DNA of 49,542 nt, from the NCBI GenBank assembly GCA_003260025.2, contig QFZU02000022.1, positions 1-49,542 of the forward strand. Reading direction: 5' to 3'. Position numbers and translations under genes: made by a program. Shown here piece by piece: positions 40,945-49,542 of the stretch. The DNA is from Microbispora triticiradicis. Its GTDB lineage: Bacteria; Actinomycetota; Actinomycetes; Streptosporangiales; Streptosporangiaceae. The notes beneath the pieces are model-generated. The model saw only the letters and a program-made list of their open reading frames with translations. It made no database searches and was not told the DNA's origin. Position 1 is the first letter of the stretch. The number at the start of each line of letters is the position of its first letter.

Positions 40945-43542
40945 ATGGCGAACGCGATGACCAGGGAGACGCCGCCGGGCGCGGCGGCCCCCGCGATGAC
41001 GCACCGGGAGATCCTGGAGGCGCTCTCAGGTCTGATGCTGGGGATGTTCGTCGCGATTCTGTCGTCCACCGTCGTGGCGAACGCGCTCCCGACGATCACG
41101 GCGGAACTGCACGCGGACGAGACGACGTACACGTGGGTGATCACCGCGACGCTACTCGCGACCACGGTCTCGACGCCGATCTGGGGCAAGCTCGCCGACC
41201 TGTTCAGCAAGAAGTTGCTGATCCAGCTCGGGCTGACCGTGTACGTGATCGGCTCGGCGATCGCCGGCCTTTCGCAGAACCCCTCGATGCTGATCGCGGC
41301 GCGGGTGGTGCAGGGCCTCGGCGTCGGCGGCCTGACCGCCCTCGCCCAGGTCATCATGGCGGCGATGATCCCGCCGCGGGAGCGGGGCCGCTACTCGGGT
41401 TACCTCGGCGCGGTGTTCGCCGTCGGCACGATCGGCGGACCGCTCATCGGCGGCCTGATCGTCGACACCTCGTGGCTCGGCTGGCGCTGGTGCTTCTACG
41501 TCGGCGTGCCGTTCGCGATCATCTCGCTGATCGTGCTGCAGAAGACCCTGCACCTGCCGGTGGTCAAGCGTGACGTGCGCATCGACTGGGGCGGCTCGGT
41601 CCTGATCGCGGCCTCGGTCTCGCTGCTGCTGGTCTGGGTCTCCTTCGCGGGCACCAAGTACGACTGGCTGTCGTGGCAGACCGGCGCGATGGTCGGCGGG
41701 GCCCTCGTGCTCGCCGCGCTGTTCCTGCTGGTGGAGACGAAGGCCAGGGAGCCGATCGTCCCGCTGCACCTGTTCCGGGTCCGTACGATCAGCCTCGCCG
41801 TGGTCGCCAGCGTCCTGGTCGGCGTGGGCATGTTCGGCGGCACGACCTTCCTCAGCCAGTACTTCCAGCTCGCCCGCGGCGAGACCCCCACCGTGGCCGG
41901 CCTGATGACGCTGCCGATGATCCTCGGTCTCGCGCTCTCCTCCACCGTCTCCGGGCAGATCATCACCCGCACCGGACGCTGGAAGGTCTTCCTCGTCTCC
42001 GGCACGTTCTTCCTCACCGCCGGCTTCGCGCTCATGGGCACGCTGCGGTACGACACCGACTACTGGCTCGTCGCCGTCTTCATGTTCCTCGTCGGCGTGG
42101 GCGTCGGCATGAGCCAGCAGAACCTCGTGCTCGCCGTGCAGAACCAGGTGCGCGCCGAGGAACTGGGCGCGGGCAGCGCGGTCGTCGCGTTCTTCCGCTC
42201 CCTCGGCGGCGCGATCGGCGTCTCCGCGCTGGGCGCCGTGATGGTGAACCGCGTCCGGACCTACCTGCAGGAGAACCTGTCCGCGATCGGCGTCGACGGC
42301 ACCGGCGGCGAGAGCGGCACGATTCCGAAGCTCTCCACGCTCCCCGCGCCGATCCGGACCGCCGTGGAGGGCGCGTACGGCCACGGGATCGGCGACCTGT
42401 TCCTCTACGCCGCGCCGGTCGCCTTCCTCGCGCTGATCGCCGTGCTGTTCATCAAGGAGGTCCCGCTGCGGACCAGCGCGCACACCGTCCAGGTCGAGGC
42501 TCCGGCGGAGCCCGAGCCCGCCCTGACGGAGCCCGCCCGCGGGAGGAACGGCTCCGCGCCCGGCCGCCACGCGCAGCGCGACCGGCAGACGCCCGTCACA
42601 GTCGGCGTAGAAACAACCGGGACCGACACGACCTCGCCCAACGGCTTCGGCGCCGTCCCCCACCACCTTGAGACCCAGCCCTTCGCCCCCGAGCCGTCCG
42701 TCCTCACCGCCACGCGCGAGCATCCGTACGCGAGCGTCGCGGAGACCGAGGCGTACGGCGCCGGCGGCGGCCGGAGCGGTCAGGGCGGTGTGGAGATCCG
42801 CGGGCTCGTCACCGGCCAGGACGGCGTGCCCGTGGGCCGCGCCGTGCTCACGCTGATCGACGTGCGCGGCCACCAGCTCGGCCGTACGGTCACCCGGGAC
42901 GACGGCGGCTACGCGCTCGCGGCTCCGGGCGGCGGGACGTACGTGCTGATCGCGTCGGCCGGCGACCGGGACCCGCAGGTCGCCACGCTGGTCGTCGGCG
43001 AGCAGCCGGTGGACTTCGACATGGTGCTCGCGGCCTCCGGACGGCTCGTCGGCACCGTACGCGGCACCGACGGAGCGCCGGTCGCCGAGGCGATGGTCGT
43101 GGTGACCGACGTGCGCGGCGAGGTCGTCACGACCGGCGCGACCGACGCCGAGGGCGGCTTCTCCTTCTCCGGCGTGGTGGCCGGAACCTACACGCTCACG
43201 GTCAGCGGCGCGGCGTACCGCCCGGCGGCGGTCCCGATCGAGGTGCTCGGCACCGGGCAGACCCGGCAGGACGTCGTGCTGCTGCCCGGCGCGCGGGTGC
43301 GCGGCACGGTCCGTGTCCGGGACGGCGTGCCGCTGGCGGACGCCAGGGTCACGCTGCTCGACGCCGCGGGCAACGTGGTGAGCGTGGTGACCACCGGCGA
43401 GGACGGCGAGTACGCCTTCACCGACCTCACCGGCGGCCGCTACACCGTCGTCGCGACCGGCTACCCGCCCGTCGCGAACTCCCTGAACCTCGACGGGCAG
43501 GGCGACGAACCGTACGACGTGTGGCTGGGGCACCCGGAATGA
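40945..43542 (+). CDS. DHA2-type MFS transporter fused to three carboxypeptidase-regulatory-like domains
   Basis: An 865-residue fusion. Residues 15 to about 510 form a 14-helix drug:H+ antiporter-2 type MFS transporter, with the antiporter motif GKLADLFSKK between helices 2 and 3. A Pro-rich linker follows (about 520-610). Three tandem carboxypeptidase regulatory-like (beta-sandwich) domains follow (about 613-690, 695-775 and 781-860), each with a G-V...DG.PV/PLA.A.V..D.RG pattern and a GG.Y...L.GTY block. I start at ATG 40945, with GAGGGGC five bases upstream. It leads an operon with a YceI-like gene (ATGA overlap) and a MarR gene. Substrate export at the membrane is expected; the C-terminal domains are probably on the cell surface. 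Confidence 0.93.
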   Translation: MANAMTRETPPGAAAPAMTHREILEALSGLMLGMFVAILSSTVVANALPTITAELHADETTYTWVITATLLATTVSTPIWGKLADLFSKKLLIQLGLTVYVIGSAIAGLSQNPSMLIAARVVQGLGVGGLTALAQVIMAAMIPPRERGRYSGYLGAVFAVGTIGGPLIGGLIVDTSWLGWRWCFYVGVPFAIISLIVLQKTLHLPVVKRDVRIDWGGSVLIAASVSLLLVWVSFAGTKYDWLSWQTGAMVGGALVLAALFLLVETKAREPIVPLHLFRVRTISLAVVASVLVGVGMFGGTTFLSQYFQLARGETPTVAGLMTLPMILGLALSSTVSGQIITRTGRWKVFLVSGTFFLTAGFALMGTLRYDTDYWLVAVFMFLVGVGVGMSQQNLVLAVQNQVRAEELGAGSAVVAFFRSLGGAIGVSALGAVMVNRVRTYLQENLSAIGVDGTGGESGTIPKLSTLPAPIRTAVEGAYGHGIGDLFLYAAPVAFLALIAVLFIKEVPLRTSAHTVQVEAPAEPEPALTEPARGRNGSAPGRHAQRDRQTPVTVGVETTGTDTTSPNGFGAVPHHLETQPFAPEPSVLTATREHPYASVAETEAYGAGGGRSGQGGVEIRGLVTGQDGVPVGRAVLTLIDVRGHQLGRTVTRDDGGYALAAPGGGTYVLIASAGDRDPQVATLVVGEQPVDFDMVLAASGRLVGTVRGTDGAPVAEAMVVVTDVRGEVVTTGATDAEGGFSFSGVVAGTYTLTVSGAAYRPAAVPIEVLGTGQTRQDVVLLPGARVRGTVRVRDGVPLADARVTLLDAAGNVVSVVTTGEDGEYAFTDLTGGRYTVVATGYPPVANSLNLDGQGDEPYDVWLGHPE

Positions 43543-44360
43543 GCATGTCCACGACGGTCCCCCGGGGACTGCACGCGTCGGTCCGGACCCCGGACGGCTG
43601 GGCCGTCCAGCACGCGATCGTCACCGTGACCGACACGGCCGGGCGCCAGGTCGCGCGGGCGGAGGCGGACGCCGACGGGCAGGTCGCCACCGCCCCGCTG
43701 GCCCCGGGCGTCTACACGGTGGTCGCGACCGCGATCGGGTACGCGCCGGCCGCGTCCACCGCGATCGCGACCGCCTCGGGGGCGGCGGAGGCCGGCACAC
43801 TCGTGCTCGCCCGCCAGGGCGGCACCGAGCTTCCGCCGCCTGGGGTGTGGACGATCGACCCGGCGCACTCCAAGGTGTCGGCCATGGCCCGGCACCTCGG
43901 CCTGAGCAGCGTGCAGGGGCGGTTCACCGAGTTCTCCGGCCGGATCGACATGGGCGCCACGCCGGAGGAGTCGTCGGTCGTCGCCGAGATCGTGGCGGCG
44001 TCCATCGACACCGGCAACGGGATGCGCGATGATCACCTGCGGTCGGCGGACTTCCTCGACGTCCCGGAGCATCCGGTCATCACGTACCGGAGCACCGGGC
44101 TGTCGCCGGCGGGCCCGGACCGGTGGACGGTGCACGGCGTGCTGACGCTGAGCGGCGTGAGCCGCCCGGTCGATCTCGACCTCGCGTACCTCGGCACCGG
44201 CCCGGATCTGTGGGGCGGGCTGCGGGCGGCCTTCCGCGCGGTCACCGAGCTGCGCCGGGAGGACTTCGCGATGACGTACAACCAGATCGTCCAGGCCGGC
44301 ATCTCACTGATCGGGGCGACGCTGAAAGTGGAGCTGGACATCCAGGCGGTGCGCGGGTAG
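43539..44360 (+). CDS. YceI-like protein with N-terminal carboxypeptidase-regulatory-like domain
   Basis: A 273-residue protein whose ATG overlaps the transporter stop (ATGA). The N-terminal 85 residues form another carboxypeptidase-regulatory-like domain (GLHASVRTPDGWAVQHA and a GVYTVVATAIGY block), close kin to the transporter's own. The C-terminal 170 residues are a YceI lipocalin-like domain (WTIDPAHSKV, GRIDMGATPEES, DDHLRSADFLDV, HPVITYRST), which binds long isoprenoid chains in known members. No signal peptide is seen, so it may be cytoplasmic or released by a non-classical route. Shared domains and overlap suggest that it binds and hands over a hydrophobic substrate to the transporter (inference). 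Confidence 0.93.
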   Translation: MSMSTTVPRGLHASVRTPDGWAVQHAIVTVTDTAGRQVARAEADADGQVATAPLAPGVYTVVATAIGYAPAASTAIATASGAAEAGTLVLARQGGTELPPPGVWTIDPAHSKVSAMARHLGLSSVQGRFTEFSGRIDMGATPEESSVVAEIVAASIDTGNGMRDDHLRSADFLDVPEHPVITYRSTGLSPAGPDRWTVHGVLTLSGVSRPVDLDLAYLGTGPDLWGGLRAAFRAVTELRREDFAMTYNQIVQAGISLIGATLKVELDIQAVRG

Positions 44361-44393
44361 ACCCTGCCACAGGCAGTCAGGAGGAGGCAGGCC

Positions 44394-44906
44394 ATGACGG
44401 AGACGGGGACCTCTCTCCGGCCGCCCGCGGCCGAGACCCAGGAGGGACAGGAGACGGTTCAGGAGGCGCACGAGGCGTACTGCGCGGTCGAGCGGCAGCT
44501 CGCCATCCTGCTCCGGCGCTCCCAGGCGTTCTCCGCCGGGATGGGACGCAAGGTGCATCCCGAGTTGGACCCCGGCGCGTACGGCCTGCTCGTGCGGATC
44601 GACCAGAGCTCGCCCATGCGCTCCAGCGACCTGGCCGCCTATCTCCGGGTGGGCCGGGCGACGATCAGCCGCCAGCTCAAGGTGCTGGAGGAGCTCGGGC
44701 TGATCGTCCGCAGCCCCGACCCCGAGGACGGCCGCGCCCACCTGCTGGCCCTCACCGAGGAGGGGCACAGACGGCTCCACGACGCGCGGGCGGCGCGCCA
44801 GGGACAGCTGCGCACGCTGCTCGCCGCCTGGCCGGAGGAGGACGTGCGGCTGCTCGCCGGGATGCTGGAGAGATTCAACACACTGACCGAGGGCATGCAC
44901 CCCTGA
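44394..44906 (+). CDS. MarR-family transcriptional regulator
   Basis: A 170-residue MarR-type winged-helix dimer. The helix-turn-helix region is MRSSDLAAYLRVGRATISRQLKVLEELGLI and the wing is RSPDPEDGRAHLLALTEEG. GAGGAGG lies six bases before the ATG. It follows the YceI gene by 33 bases, so it is the last gene of the MFS operon and probably represses it through the palindromes before the transporter. A palindrome GACTCCGGAGTC spans its stop codon. Confidence 0.92.
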   Translation: MTETGTSLRPPAAETQEGQETVQEAHEAYCAVERQLAILLRRSQAFSAGMGRKVHPELDPGAYGLLVRIDQSSPMRSSDLAAYLRVGRATISRQLKVLEELGLIVRSPDPEDGRAHLLALTEEGHRRLHDARAARQGQLRTLLAAWPEEDVRLLAGMLERFNTLTEGMHP

Positions 44907-45015
44907 CTCCGGAGTCCCAGCTGTTACCAGGAGACCTCACCCTGTGACAAAAGCGTCATAACATGCCCCTAAACTGCGCCTCTGTACAGTTCACGTACTA
45001 GAGCGAGGAGGCCGC

Positions 45016-45936
45016 GTGGCTCCCTGGTCCACTTATCGGCAAGCTGCGGGCATCGGCGCGGCGGCGCTGGCGACGGTCCTCCTGGTGACCGCCTGCGGGG
45101 GCGAGTCGGGCGGCTCGGACTCGGCCGCGACGGCCCCCGCCGGCCCGAACACCGTCGCCCTCATCAACGGCGGCAAGATCACGACCTGTACGAACATCCC
45201 GTACGAGCCGTTCCAGTTCAACCAGGGCGACAAGGTCGTCGGGTTCGACGTGGACATCGTCGACCTGGTCGCCAAGAAGCTGGGCGTGACGCAGGACATC
45301 GTCGACATCGACTTCGCGGCGATCAAGAGCGGCGCCGCGCTCAACTCCCGCAAGTGCGACGTGGCCGCCGCCGGCATGACGATCACCGACGAGCGCAAGC
45401 AGAACCTGCTGTTCTCCGAGCCGTACTTCGACGCCACCCAGGCGCTTATGGCCAAGAAGGGCAGCGGGGTCACCTCGCTCGACGACGTCAAGGCCAAGAA
45501 CCTCAAGCTCGGCGCGCAGGCGTCGACGACCGGTCTCGACTACGTCAAGGGCAAGGGCTTCGAGCCGATCGAGTTCGCCGACTCGCCCAAGGAGCTGCTC
45601 GGCCTGCAGACCGGCCAGGCGGACGTCATCGTGCAGGACCTCCCGGTCGTGCTGACGTGGCTGAAGAAGCCCGAGATCGGCGCCAAGTTCGAGCAGGTCG
45701 CCAGCCTCGACACCGGTGAGCAGTACGGCATCGGCATGAAGAAGGACAACACGGCGCTCAAGAAGGTCATCGACGAGGTCCTCGCCGCCGCGAAGTCGGA
45801 CGGCACCTACAACGCGATCTACAAGAAGTGGTTCGGGACCGAGCCGGGCGCCGCGACCGGCGGCGCCTCGGACGGCGCCACGACCGGTGAGAGCCCGGCC
45901 ACGACCGGAACCGAGTCGCCCGCCGCCGGATCATGA
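45016..45936 (+). CDS. Amino-acid ABC transporter, substrate-binding lipoprotein
   Basis: A 306-residue type-2 periplasmic binding protein of the polar amino-acid family. GTG 45016 has GAGGAGG upstream. The signal ends in a good lipobox, LVTAC, so the protein is anchored to the outer face of the membrane. The family pattern is clear (YEPFQFNQGDKVVGFDVDIV, DVAAAGMTITDERKQNLLFSEPY, a hinge near GAQASTTGLDYV, and YNAIYKKWFG). An Ala/Thr/Ser-rich tail follows. The ligand could be glutamate, glutamine or another polar amino acid; the sequence does not decide. It forms an operon with the permease and ATPase. Confidence 0.95.
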   Translation: MAPWSTYRQAAGIGAAALATVLLVTACGGESGGSDSAATAPAGPNTVALINGGKITTCTNIPYEPFQFNQGDKVVGFDVDIVDLVAKKLGVTQDIVDIDFAAIKSGAALNSRKCDVAAAGMTITDERKQNLLFSEPYFDATQALMAKKGSGVTSLDDVKAKNLKLGAQASTTGLDYVKGKGFEPIEFADSPKELLGLQTGQADVIVQDLPVVLTWLKKPEIGAKFEQVASLDTGEQYGIGMKKDNTALKKVIDEVLAAAKSDGTYNAIYKKWFGTEPGAATGGASDGATTGESPATTGTESPAAGS

Positions 45937-46772
45937 GTGCTGTGAGCGAACAGGAGGCGCCCTCCCCCGCTGAGCCCCGCAAGGGGCTCAGCCCGCGCCG
46001 GAAACAGCGCATCAGCCGGGGCGTCCAGTACGCCCTGCTGGTGGTCGTCGTGGTCGTCCTGGCCGCCCTGGCCGACTGGAAGGCGATCGGCGAGTCGTTC
46101 CTCAACCTCGAGGTCGCCGGCAAGGGCCTGCCCGACCTGTTCACGGTGGCGTTGCGCAACACCGTGATCTACACGCTGTCGGGCTTCGCGCTCGGCTTCG
46201 TCGCGGGTCTGGTGCTGGCCCTGATGCGGCTGTCCTCCGTCGCGCCCTACCGGTGGCTGTCGGTGATCTATATCGAGATCTTCCGCGGCCTGCCGATCCT
46301 GCTCATCTTCCTGATGATCGGGAGCCTCCCGCTGGCGTTCCCCGGCTTCGAACTGCCCGGCGGCGTGTACGGCAGTGCCGCGCTGGGGCTCGGCGTCGTC
46401 TCGGCGGCGTACATGGCGGAGAACTTCCGGGCGGGCATCCAGGCGGTGCCGAAGGGGCAGATGGAGGCGGCGCGGTCGCTCGGCATGCCGCATATGCGGG
46501 CGATGATCTCGATCATCATCCCGCAGGCGATCCGGATCGTGCTGCCGCCGCTCACCAACCAGCTCGTCATGCTGCTGAAGGACTCCTCGCTGGTGCTGAT
46601 CCTCGGCGTCACGGCCGCCCAGGTGGAGCTGGCGAAGTTCGGCAACGACCAGTCCTCCACGTACGCCAACCCCACACCGATCCTCGTGACCGGTCTGACG
46701 TACCTGCTGATCACGATTCCCCTCGGGTATGTCGCGAGGCGGATGGAAGCGCGTCAGGGAGCGGGCCGATGA
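45933..46772 (+). CDS. Amino-acid ABC transporter permease
   Basis: A 279-residue permease with about five or six membrane helices of the HisM type. The EAA loop is visible around the [20 protein letters not shown] stretch. The N-terminal 25 residues are a hydrophilic tail. ATG 45933 overlaps the stop of the binding-protein gene (ATGA). With a single permease gene, the channel is probably a homodimer. It ends in overlap with the ATPase start. Confidence 0.95.
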   Translation: MSAVSEQEAPSPAEPRKGLSPRRKQRISRGVQYALLVVVVVVLAALADWKAIGESFLNLEVAGKGLPDLFTVALRNTVIYTLSGFALGFVAGLVLALMRLSSVAPYRWLSVIYIEIFRGLPILLIFLMIGSLPLAFPGFELPGGVYGSAALGLGVVSAAYMAENFRAGIQAVPKGQMEAARSLGMPHMRAMISIIIPQAIRIVLPPLTNQLVMLLKDSSLVLILGVTAAQVELAKFGNDQSSTYANPTPILVTGLTYLLITIPLGYVARRMEARQGAGR

Positions 46773-47509
46773 GCACCGTCGAGATCAAGGACCTGCACAA
46801 GTCGTTCGGCAGCCTGGAGGTCCTGCGCGGCATCGACTTCACCGTCGAGAGCGGCCAGGTGGTCTGCGTGATCGGGCCGTCCGGCTCGGGGAAGTCGACG
46901 CTGCTGCGCTGCGTCAACCTGCTGGAGCAGCCGACCTCCGGCAAGGTGATCGTCGACGGCGTCGACCTGACCGACCCGGACGTGGACATCGACGCCGCCC
47001 GGCGGCGGATCGGCATGGTGTTCCAGCAGTTCAACCTGTTCCCGCACCTGACCGTGCGGCGCAACGTCACGATCGCCCAGGAGCGGGTGCTCAAGCGGCG
47101 CCGGGACGAGTGCGACAGCGTCGCCAGGGAGAACCTGGAGAAGGTCGGCCTGCTGGAGAAGATCGACGCCTACCCGCCCCAGCTGTCCGGCGGCCAGCAG
47201 CAGCGTGTGGCGATCGCCCGCGCGCTCGCCATGAACCCCTCGCTGATGCTGTTCGACGAGCCGACCTCCGCCCTCGACCCCGAGCTGGTCGGCGACGTGC
47301 TGTCGGTCATGCGGCAGCTCGCCGAGGACGGCATGACCATGCTGGTCGTCACCCACGAGATGGGCTTCGCCCGCGAGGTCGCCGACCGGGTGGTGTTCAT
47401 GGACGGCGGCGTGATCGTCGAGGACGGACCGCCCGAGCAGGTCATCGCCGACCCGCAGCACGAGCGGACCCGCGAGTTCCTGCGCCGGGTGCTGCACCCC
47501 GGCACCTGA
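46769..47509 (+). CDS. Amino-acid ABC transporter ATP-binding protein
   Basis: A 246-residue ABC ATPase of the GlnQ/HisP type that powers uptake through the upstream permease. Walker [10 protein letters not shown] (36-44), Q-loop [11 protein letters not shown], signature LSGGQ (139-143), Walker [10 protein letters not shown] (159-167) and the switch His196 (VVTHEMGF) are all intact. ATG 46769 overlaps the permease stop, completing a three-gene coupled operon. Confidence 0.97.
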   Translation: MSTVEIKDLHKSFGSLEVLRGIDFTVESGQVVCVIGPSGSGKSTLLRCVNLLEQPTSGKVIVDGVDLTDPDVDIDAARRRIGMVFQQFNLFPHLTVRRNVTIAQERVLKRRRDECDSVARENLEKVGLLEKIDAYPPQLSGGQQQRVAIARALAMNPSLMLFDEPTSALDPELVGDVLSVMRQLAEDGMTMLVVTHEMGFAREVADRVVFMDGGVIVEDGPPEQVIADPQHERTREFLRRVLHPGT

Positions 47510-47584
47510 CCCCGGCACCTGAGACCCCGCTCTCCCGGCAGTCCACCCTGTGGACGGGGTGGCCGCCGGGCGGGTGGCCGGGGT

Positions 47585-47590
47585 TATCGT
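47585..47590 (+). promoter_or_regulatory. -10 box of a leaderless transcript
   Basis: TATCGT (TANNNT type) ends six bases before ATG 47597, and there is no ribosome site. This is the arrangement of leaderless transcripts in actinobacteria, in which RNA starts at or near the A of the start codon. Confidence 0.5.
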
Positions 47591-47596
47591 CGCAGT

Positions 47597-48172
47597 ATGG
47601 GCAAGGTCTACGAAAAGCTCACCGACCGGCTGCGTGAGTTCGTCTCCGCACAACCCGTCTTCTTCGTGGCGACGGCCCCCGAGCAGGGTGGCCACGTCAA
47701 CGTGTCGCCCAAGGGCTACGCGGACACCTTCGCGGTCATCGACGACACGACGGTCGCGTACCTCGATCTCGACGGCAGCGGCGTCGAGACCATCGCCCAC
47801 ATCCGCGACAACGGGCGCGTCACGCTGATGTTCTGCGCCTTCGCCGGGCCGCCGAAGATCGTGCGGCTCTTCGGCACCGGTCGTGTGGTGACTCCCGGCG
47901 ACGCCGACTTCGCCGGGCTGCTCACGCTCTTCGGGCCGCACCCGGGGGTGCGCTCGGTCATCGTGGTGTCCTGCGACCGCATCGCCGACTCCTGCGGCTA
48001 CTCGGTGCCCTTCATGGCGTACGAGCAGGACCGGGCGCTGCTCGACGACTGGGCCGGGCGCAAGGACGTCCAGCAGCGGCGGGACTACCGCGCCAAGAAC
48101 AACCGGGAGAGCATCGACGGCCTGCCCGCGCTCGGCCCCGAGGAGACAGACCCGGTCCGGCAGCACTCCTGA
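47597..48172 (+). CDS. Pyridoxamine 5'-phosphate oxidase-fold protein
   Basis: A 191-residue split-barrel flavin-binding protein of the PNPOx-like class (opening MGKVYEKLTDRLREFVSAQPVFFVATA, then HVNVSPKG and VRLFGTGRVV). Such proteins bind FMN or F420 and reduce or bind small molecules; the true substrate is usually not PNP. The typical barrel strands and the loop for FMN phosphate (NVSPKGY) are present. It is transcribed alone from a leaderless-type promoter and converges on htpX across a hairpin. Confidence 0.9.
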   Translation: MGKVYEKLTDRLREFVSAQPVFFVATAPEQGGHVNVSPKGYADTFAVIDDTTVAYLDLDGSGVETIAHIRDNGRVTLMFCAFAGPPKIVRLFGTGRVVTPGDADFAGLLTLFGPHPGVRSVIVVSCDRIADSCGYSVPFMAYEQDRALLDDWAGRKDVQQRRDYRAKNNRESIDGLPALGPEETDPVRQHS

Positions 48173-48180
48173 ACGCCGCC

Positions 48181-48205
48181 GGCGCCGGGCCGCGCTCTCG
48201 GCGCC
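48181..48205. terminator. Convergent hairpin between PNPOx-like gene and htpX
   Basis: GGCGCCG (48181-48187) pairs with CGGCGCC (48199-48205) around an 11-base loop, in the 36-base gap between two convergent stops. It can serve both directions. No T tract. Confidence 0.5.
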
Positions 48206-48208
48206 GCG

Positions 48209-49072
48209 TCAGCGCCGGTAACCGGCCATCCGCTCCAGCCGGGCGATCCGCGCGGCGACCGGCGGATGCGTCGCGAACAGCCGGCCGAGCCCTGCGCAGC
48301 GGAACGGGTTCACGATCATCATGTGGCCGGCGGAGGCGAGCCTGCCGTTCTCCGGGAGGGGAAGCCGGCGCGCCTCCATCTCGATCTTGCGGAGTGCCGA
48401 GGCGAGAGCCAGCGGGTCACCGGTCAGCCGTACGCCCGCGTCGTCGGCGGCGAACTCCCGGGACCGCGAGATCGCTATCTGGATCATGGTCGCCGCGACC
48501 GGGCCGAGGATCATCACCAGGACGGCGCCGAGGAACCCCGGCCCGTCGTCCTTGTCCCCGGAGCCGGAGCCGAAGCCGGAGAACAGGCCGACGTACCCGA
48601 AATAGGTGATCATCGTGGCCAGCGCGCCCGCGACGGACGAGATCAGCGTGTCCCGGTTGTTGATGTGCGACAGCTCGTGGCCGAGCACCCCCTTGAGCTC
48701 GCGCTCGTCCAGCAGCCCGAGAAGGCCGTGCGTGACGCACACGGCGGCGTCACGCGGGTTGCGGCCGGTCGCGAACGCGTTGGGCTGCATGGTCGGCGAC
48801 ACGTACAGGCGGGGCATCGGCCTGCGGGTCTCCGTGCAGAGCTCGCGGACGACCCGGTAGAGCTGCGGCTGCTCGACCTCGGCCACGGGCCGGGCCCGCA
48901 GGGCCGACAGCGCGATCCTGTCTGCCGTGAAGTAGGCGACGCCGCAGGTCGCGAGTGCGACCACGACGGCGATCCGAGCACCGGCGCCGCCCCCCAGCCA
49001 GACCCCGGCCGCCAGGAGGAACGCGGACAGCGCCCCCAGCAGGACCGCGGTGCGCAGGCGGTTGTGGTGCAC
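48209..49072 (-). CDS. htpX: HtpX-family membrane metalloprotease (M48)
   Basis: A 287-residue M48 protease of the cytoplasmic membrane that cuts misfolded membrane proteins. Two helices near the N-terminus, the zinc site HELSH (132-136) and the third ligand Glu206 (SREFAADD) are present, with a hydrophobic pair (about 145-165 and 180-203). The start is GTG 49072 with a long GAGGAGGAGG run upstream. It lies 90 bases downstream of the partial gene at the window end on the same strand. Confidence 0.95.
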   Translation of the reverse strand: MHHNRLRTAVLLGALSAFLLAAGVWLGGGAGARIAVVVALATCGVAYFTADRIALSALRARPVAEVEQPQLYRVVRELCTETRRPMPRLYVSPTMQPNAFATGRNPRDAAVCVTHGLLGLLDERELKGVLGHELSHINNRDTLISSVAGALATMITYFGYVGLFSGFGSGSGDKDDGPGFLGAVLVMILGPVAATMIQIAISRSREFAADDAGVRLTGDPLALASALRKIEMEARRLPLPENGRLASAGHMMIVNPFRCAGLGRLFATHPPVAARIARLERMAGYRR

Positions 49073-49162
49073 GCCTCCTCCTCACGGTTGGGTGCGTCCA
49101 GCCCTACCAACGCGCAGGTCCTGGGCGAACGTTCCCCGTGAGGTGCTCTGGCGTGCGAGAGG

Positions 49163-49542
49163 TCAGCTCTCCCCCTCGGGACCGCCCTTCTCACCGGGTT
49201 GCCGGGACTTCTTCGGCAGTGAGCCGGGCGGCCTGATGGAGCGGACGTCGCGCATGGCGCGCGGCGGCTCGCGCCGGGGGCGGTTCCCGGGGCCGCCCGC
49301 GGCGCCGTTCCCGGACCCCTGCGACGCGCCGTTCCCGGGACCGCCCGCGGTGCCGTTCCGGGGACCGTTCGCGGGTTCGGTCCCGCGCGCGGGTTCCTTC
49401 CCGGGAGCGCCGGGGCGCTCCGCCGCGCCGCCCTCCGGCGCCCGGCCCGCCTCCGGGCCTGCGGGCTGCGTGGTCCCCTGTCCCGTGGGCCGCCCCGCGG
49501 CCTCCTCCGCGACGGACGCGCCCTCGTCGGGCCCCTTCGCCG
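49163..49542 (-). CDS. C-terminal tail of a disordered protein, cut by window end
   Basis: A frame open to the right edge and ending at TGA 49163 encodes a 126-residue tail rich in Gly, Pro, Ala, Glu and Arg, with loose repeats of the form GPGNG and GNGAAGG, ending in PKKSRQPGEKGGPEGES. It has no start codon in the window. The strong G/P/E bias and the consistent frame make it a credible low-complexity tail of a larger protein upstream of htpX; a membrane or division protein with such a tail is possible but cannot be shown. Confidence 0.5.
   Translation of the reverse strand, partial: AKGPDEGASVAEEAAGRPTGQGTTQPAGPEAGRAPEGGAAERPGAPGKEPARGTEPANGPRNGTAGGPGNGASQGSGNGAAGGPGNRPRREPPRAMRDVRSIRPPGSLPKKSRQPGEKGGPEGES

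Noticed and set aside
41152..43533. A 793-residue minus-strand frame over the MFS gene
   Set aside because: Composition is typical of an antisense frame (His/Asp/Arg/Gln rich) and there is no ribosome site.

Overview
The window is about 49.5 kb of high-GC DNA with many GTG starts and four-base GTGA or ATGA stop/start overlaps. It also has leaderless-looking promoters, Tat and lipobox signals, an OmpR/MprAB-type two-component pair, and WD40 and Ser/Thr-kinase signalling genes. Together these suggest an actinomycete, probably Streptosporangiales-like. That placement is inferred from style and gene content, not from a marker gene.

1-8674: a divergent signalling locus. Leftward run a DUF4407 membrane protein, a soluble Ser/Thr kinase and a partial lipoprotein. 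Rightward run an unrecognised (possibly vWA-like) protein, a P-loop GTPase-like protein and a two-TM protein that joins a cytoplasmic GTPase-associated (GAP1-like) region to an outside solute-binding-like domain. A CadD-type transporter is coupled to the last of these. The genes are tightly overlapped and look like one membrane-to-cytoplasm signalling or conflict system.

8943-20719: secreted and signalling genes. These are a large PA-domain subtilase, a small secreted crystallin/I36-like protein, and a giant HTH-nSTAND-WD40 gene (14 repeats) broken by one missing base. Then come a Tat-exported three-repeat Cys-rich protein, an unlisted 41-residue membrane protein, an MprB/MprA-like two-component pair and a secreted protein with a recent internal duplication.

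About 21.4-39.5 kb: a lower-GC island for DNA phosphorothioation. A complete dndA/dndBCDE set (dndA divergent from dndBCDE across an inverted repeat) is flanked on one side by a DUF262-DUF1524 protein of the SspE/GmrSD architecture. On the other side is a leftward operon of a PLD-nuclease/helicase, a 68-residue protein, an SMC-like ATPase, a Dnd-associated protein 4 homologue and a Dnd-associated methyltransferase. An Lsr2-type DNA-binding protein sits upstream. Canonical dndFGH genes are absent, so restriction probably depends on these alternative effectors. The island ends in a gene-poor stretch with a probable IS1380 transposase remnant beside a tRNA-Tyr gene, a usual integration site.

39.5-49.5 kb: chromosomal-style genes. 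These are a GNAT acetyltransferase, YajQ, and an MFS/YceI/MarR operon in which both the transporter and the YceI protein carry carboxypeptidase-regulatory-like domains. They are followed by an amino-acid ABC transporter operon, a PNPOx-fold protein, HtpX, and the C-terminal tail of a disordered protein that leaves the window.
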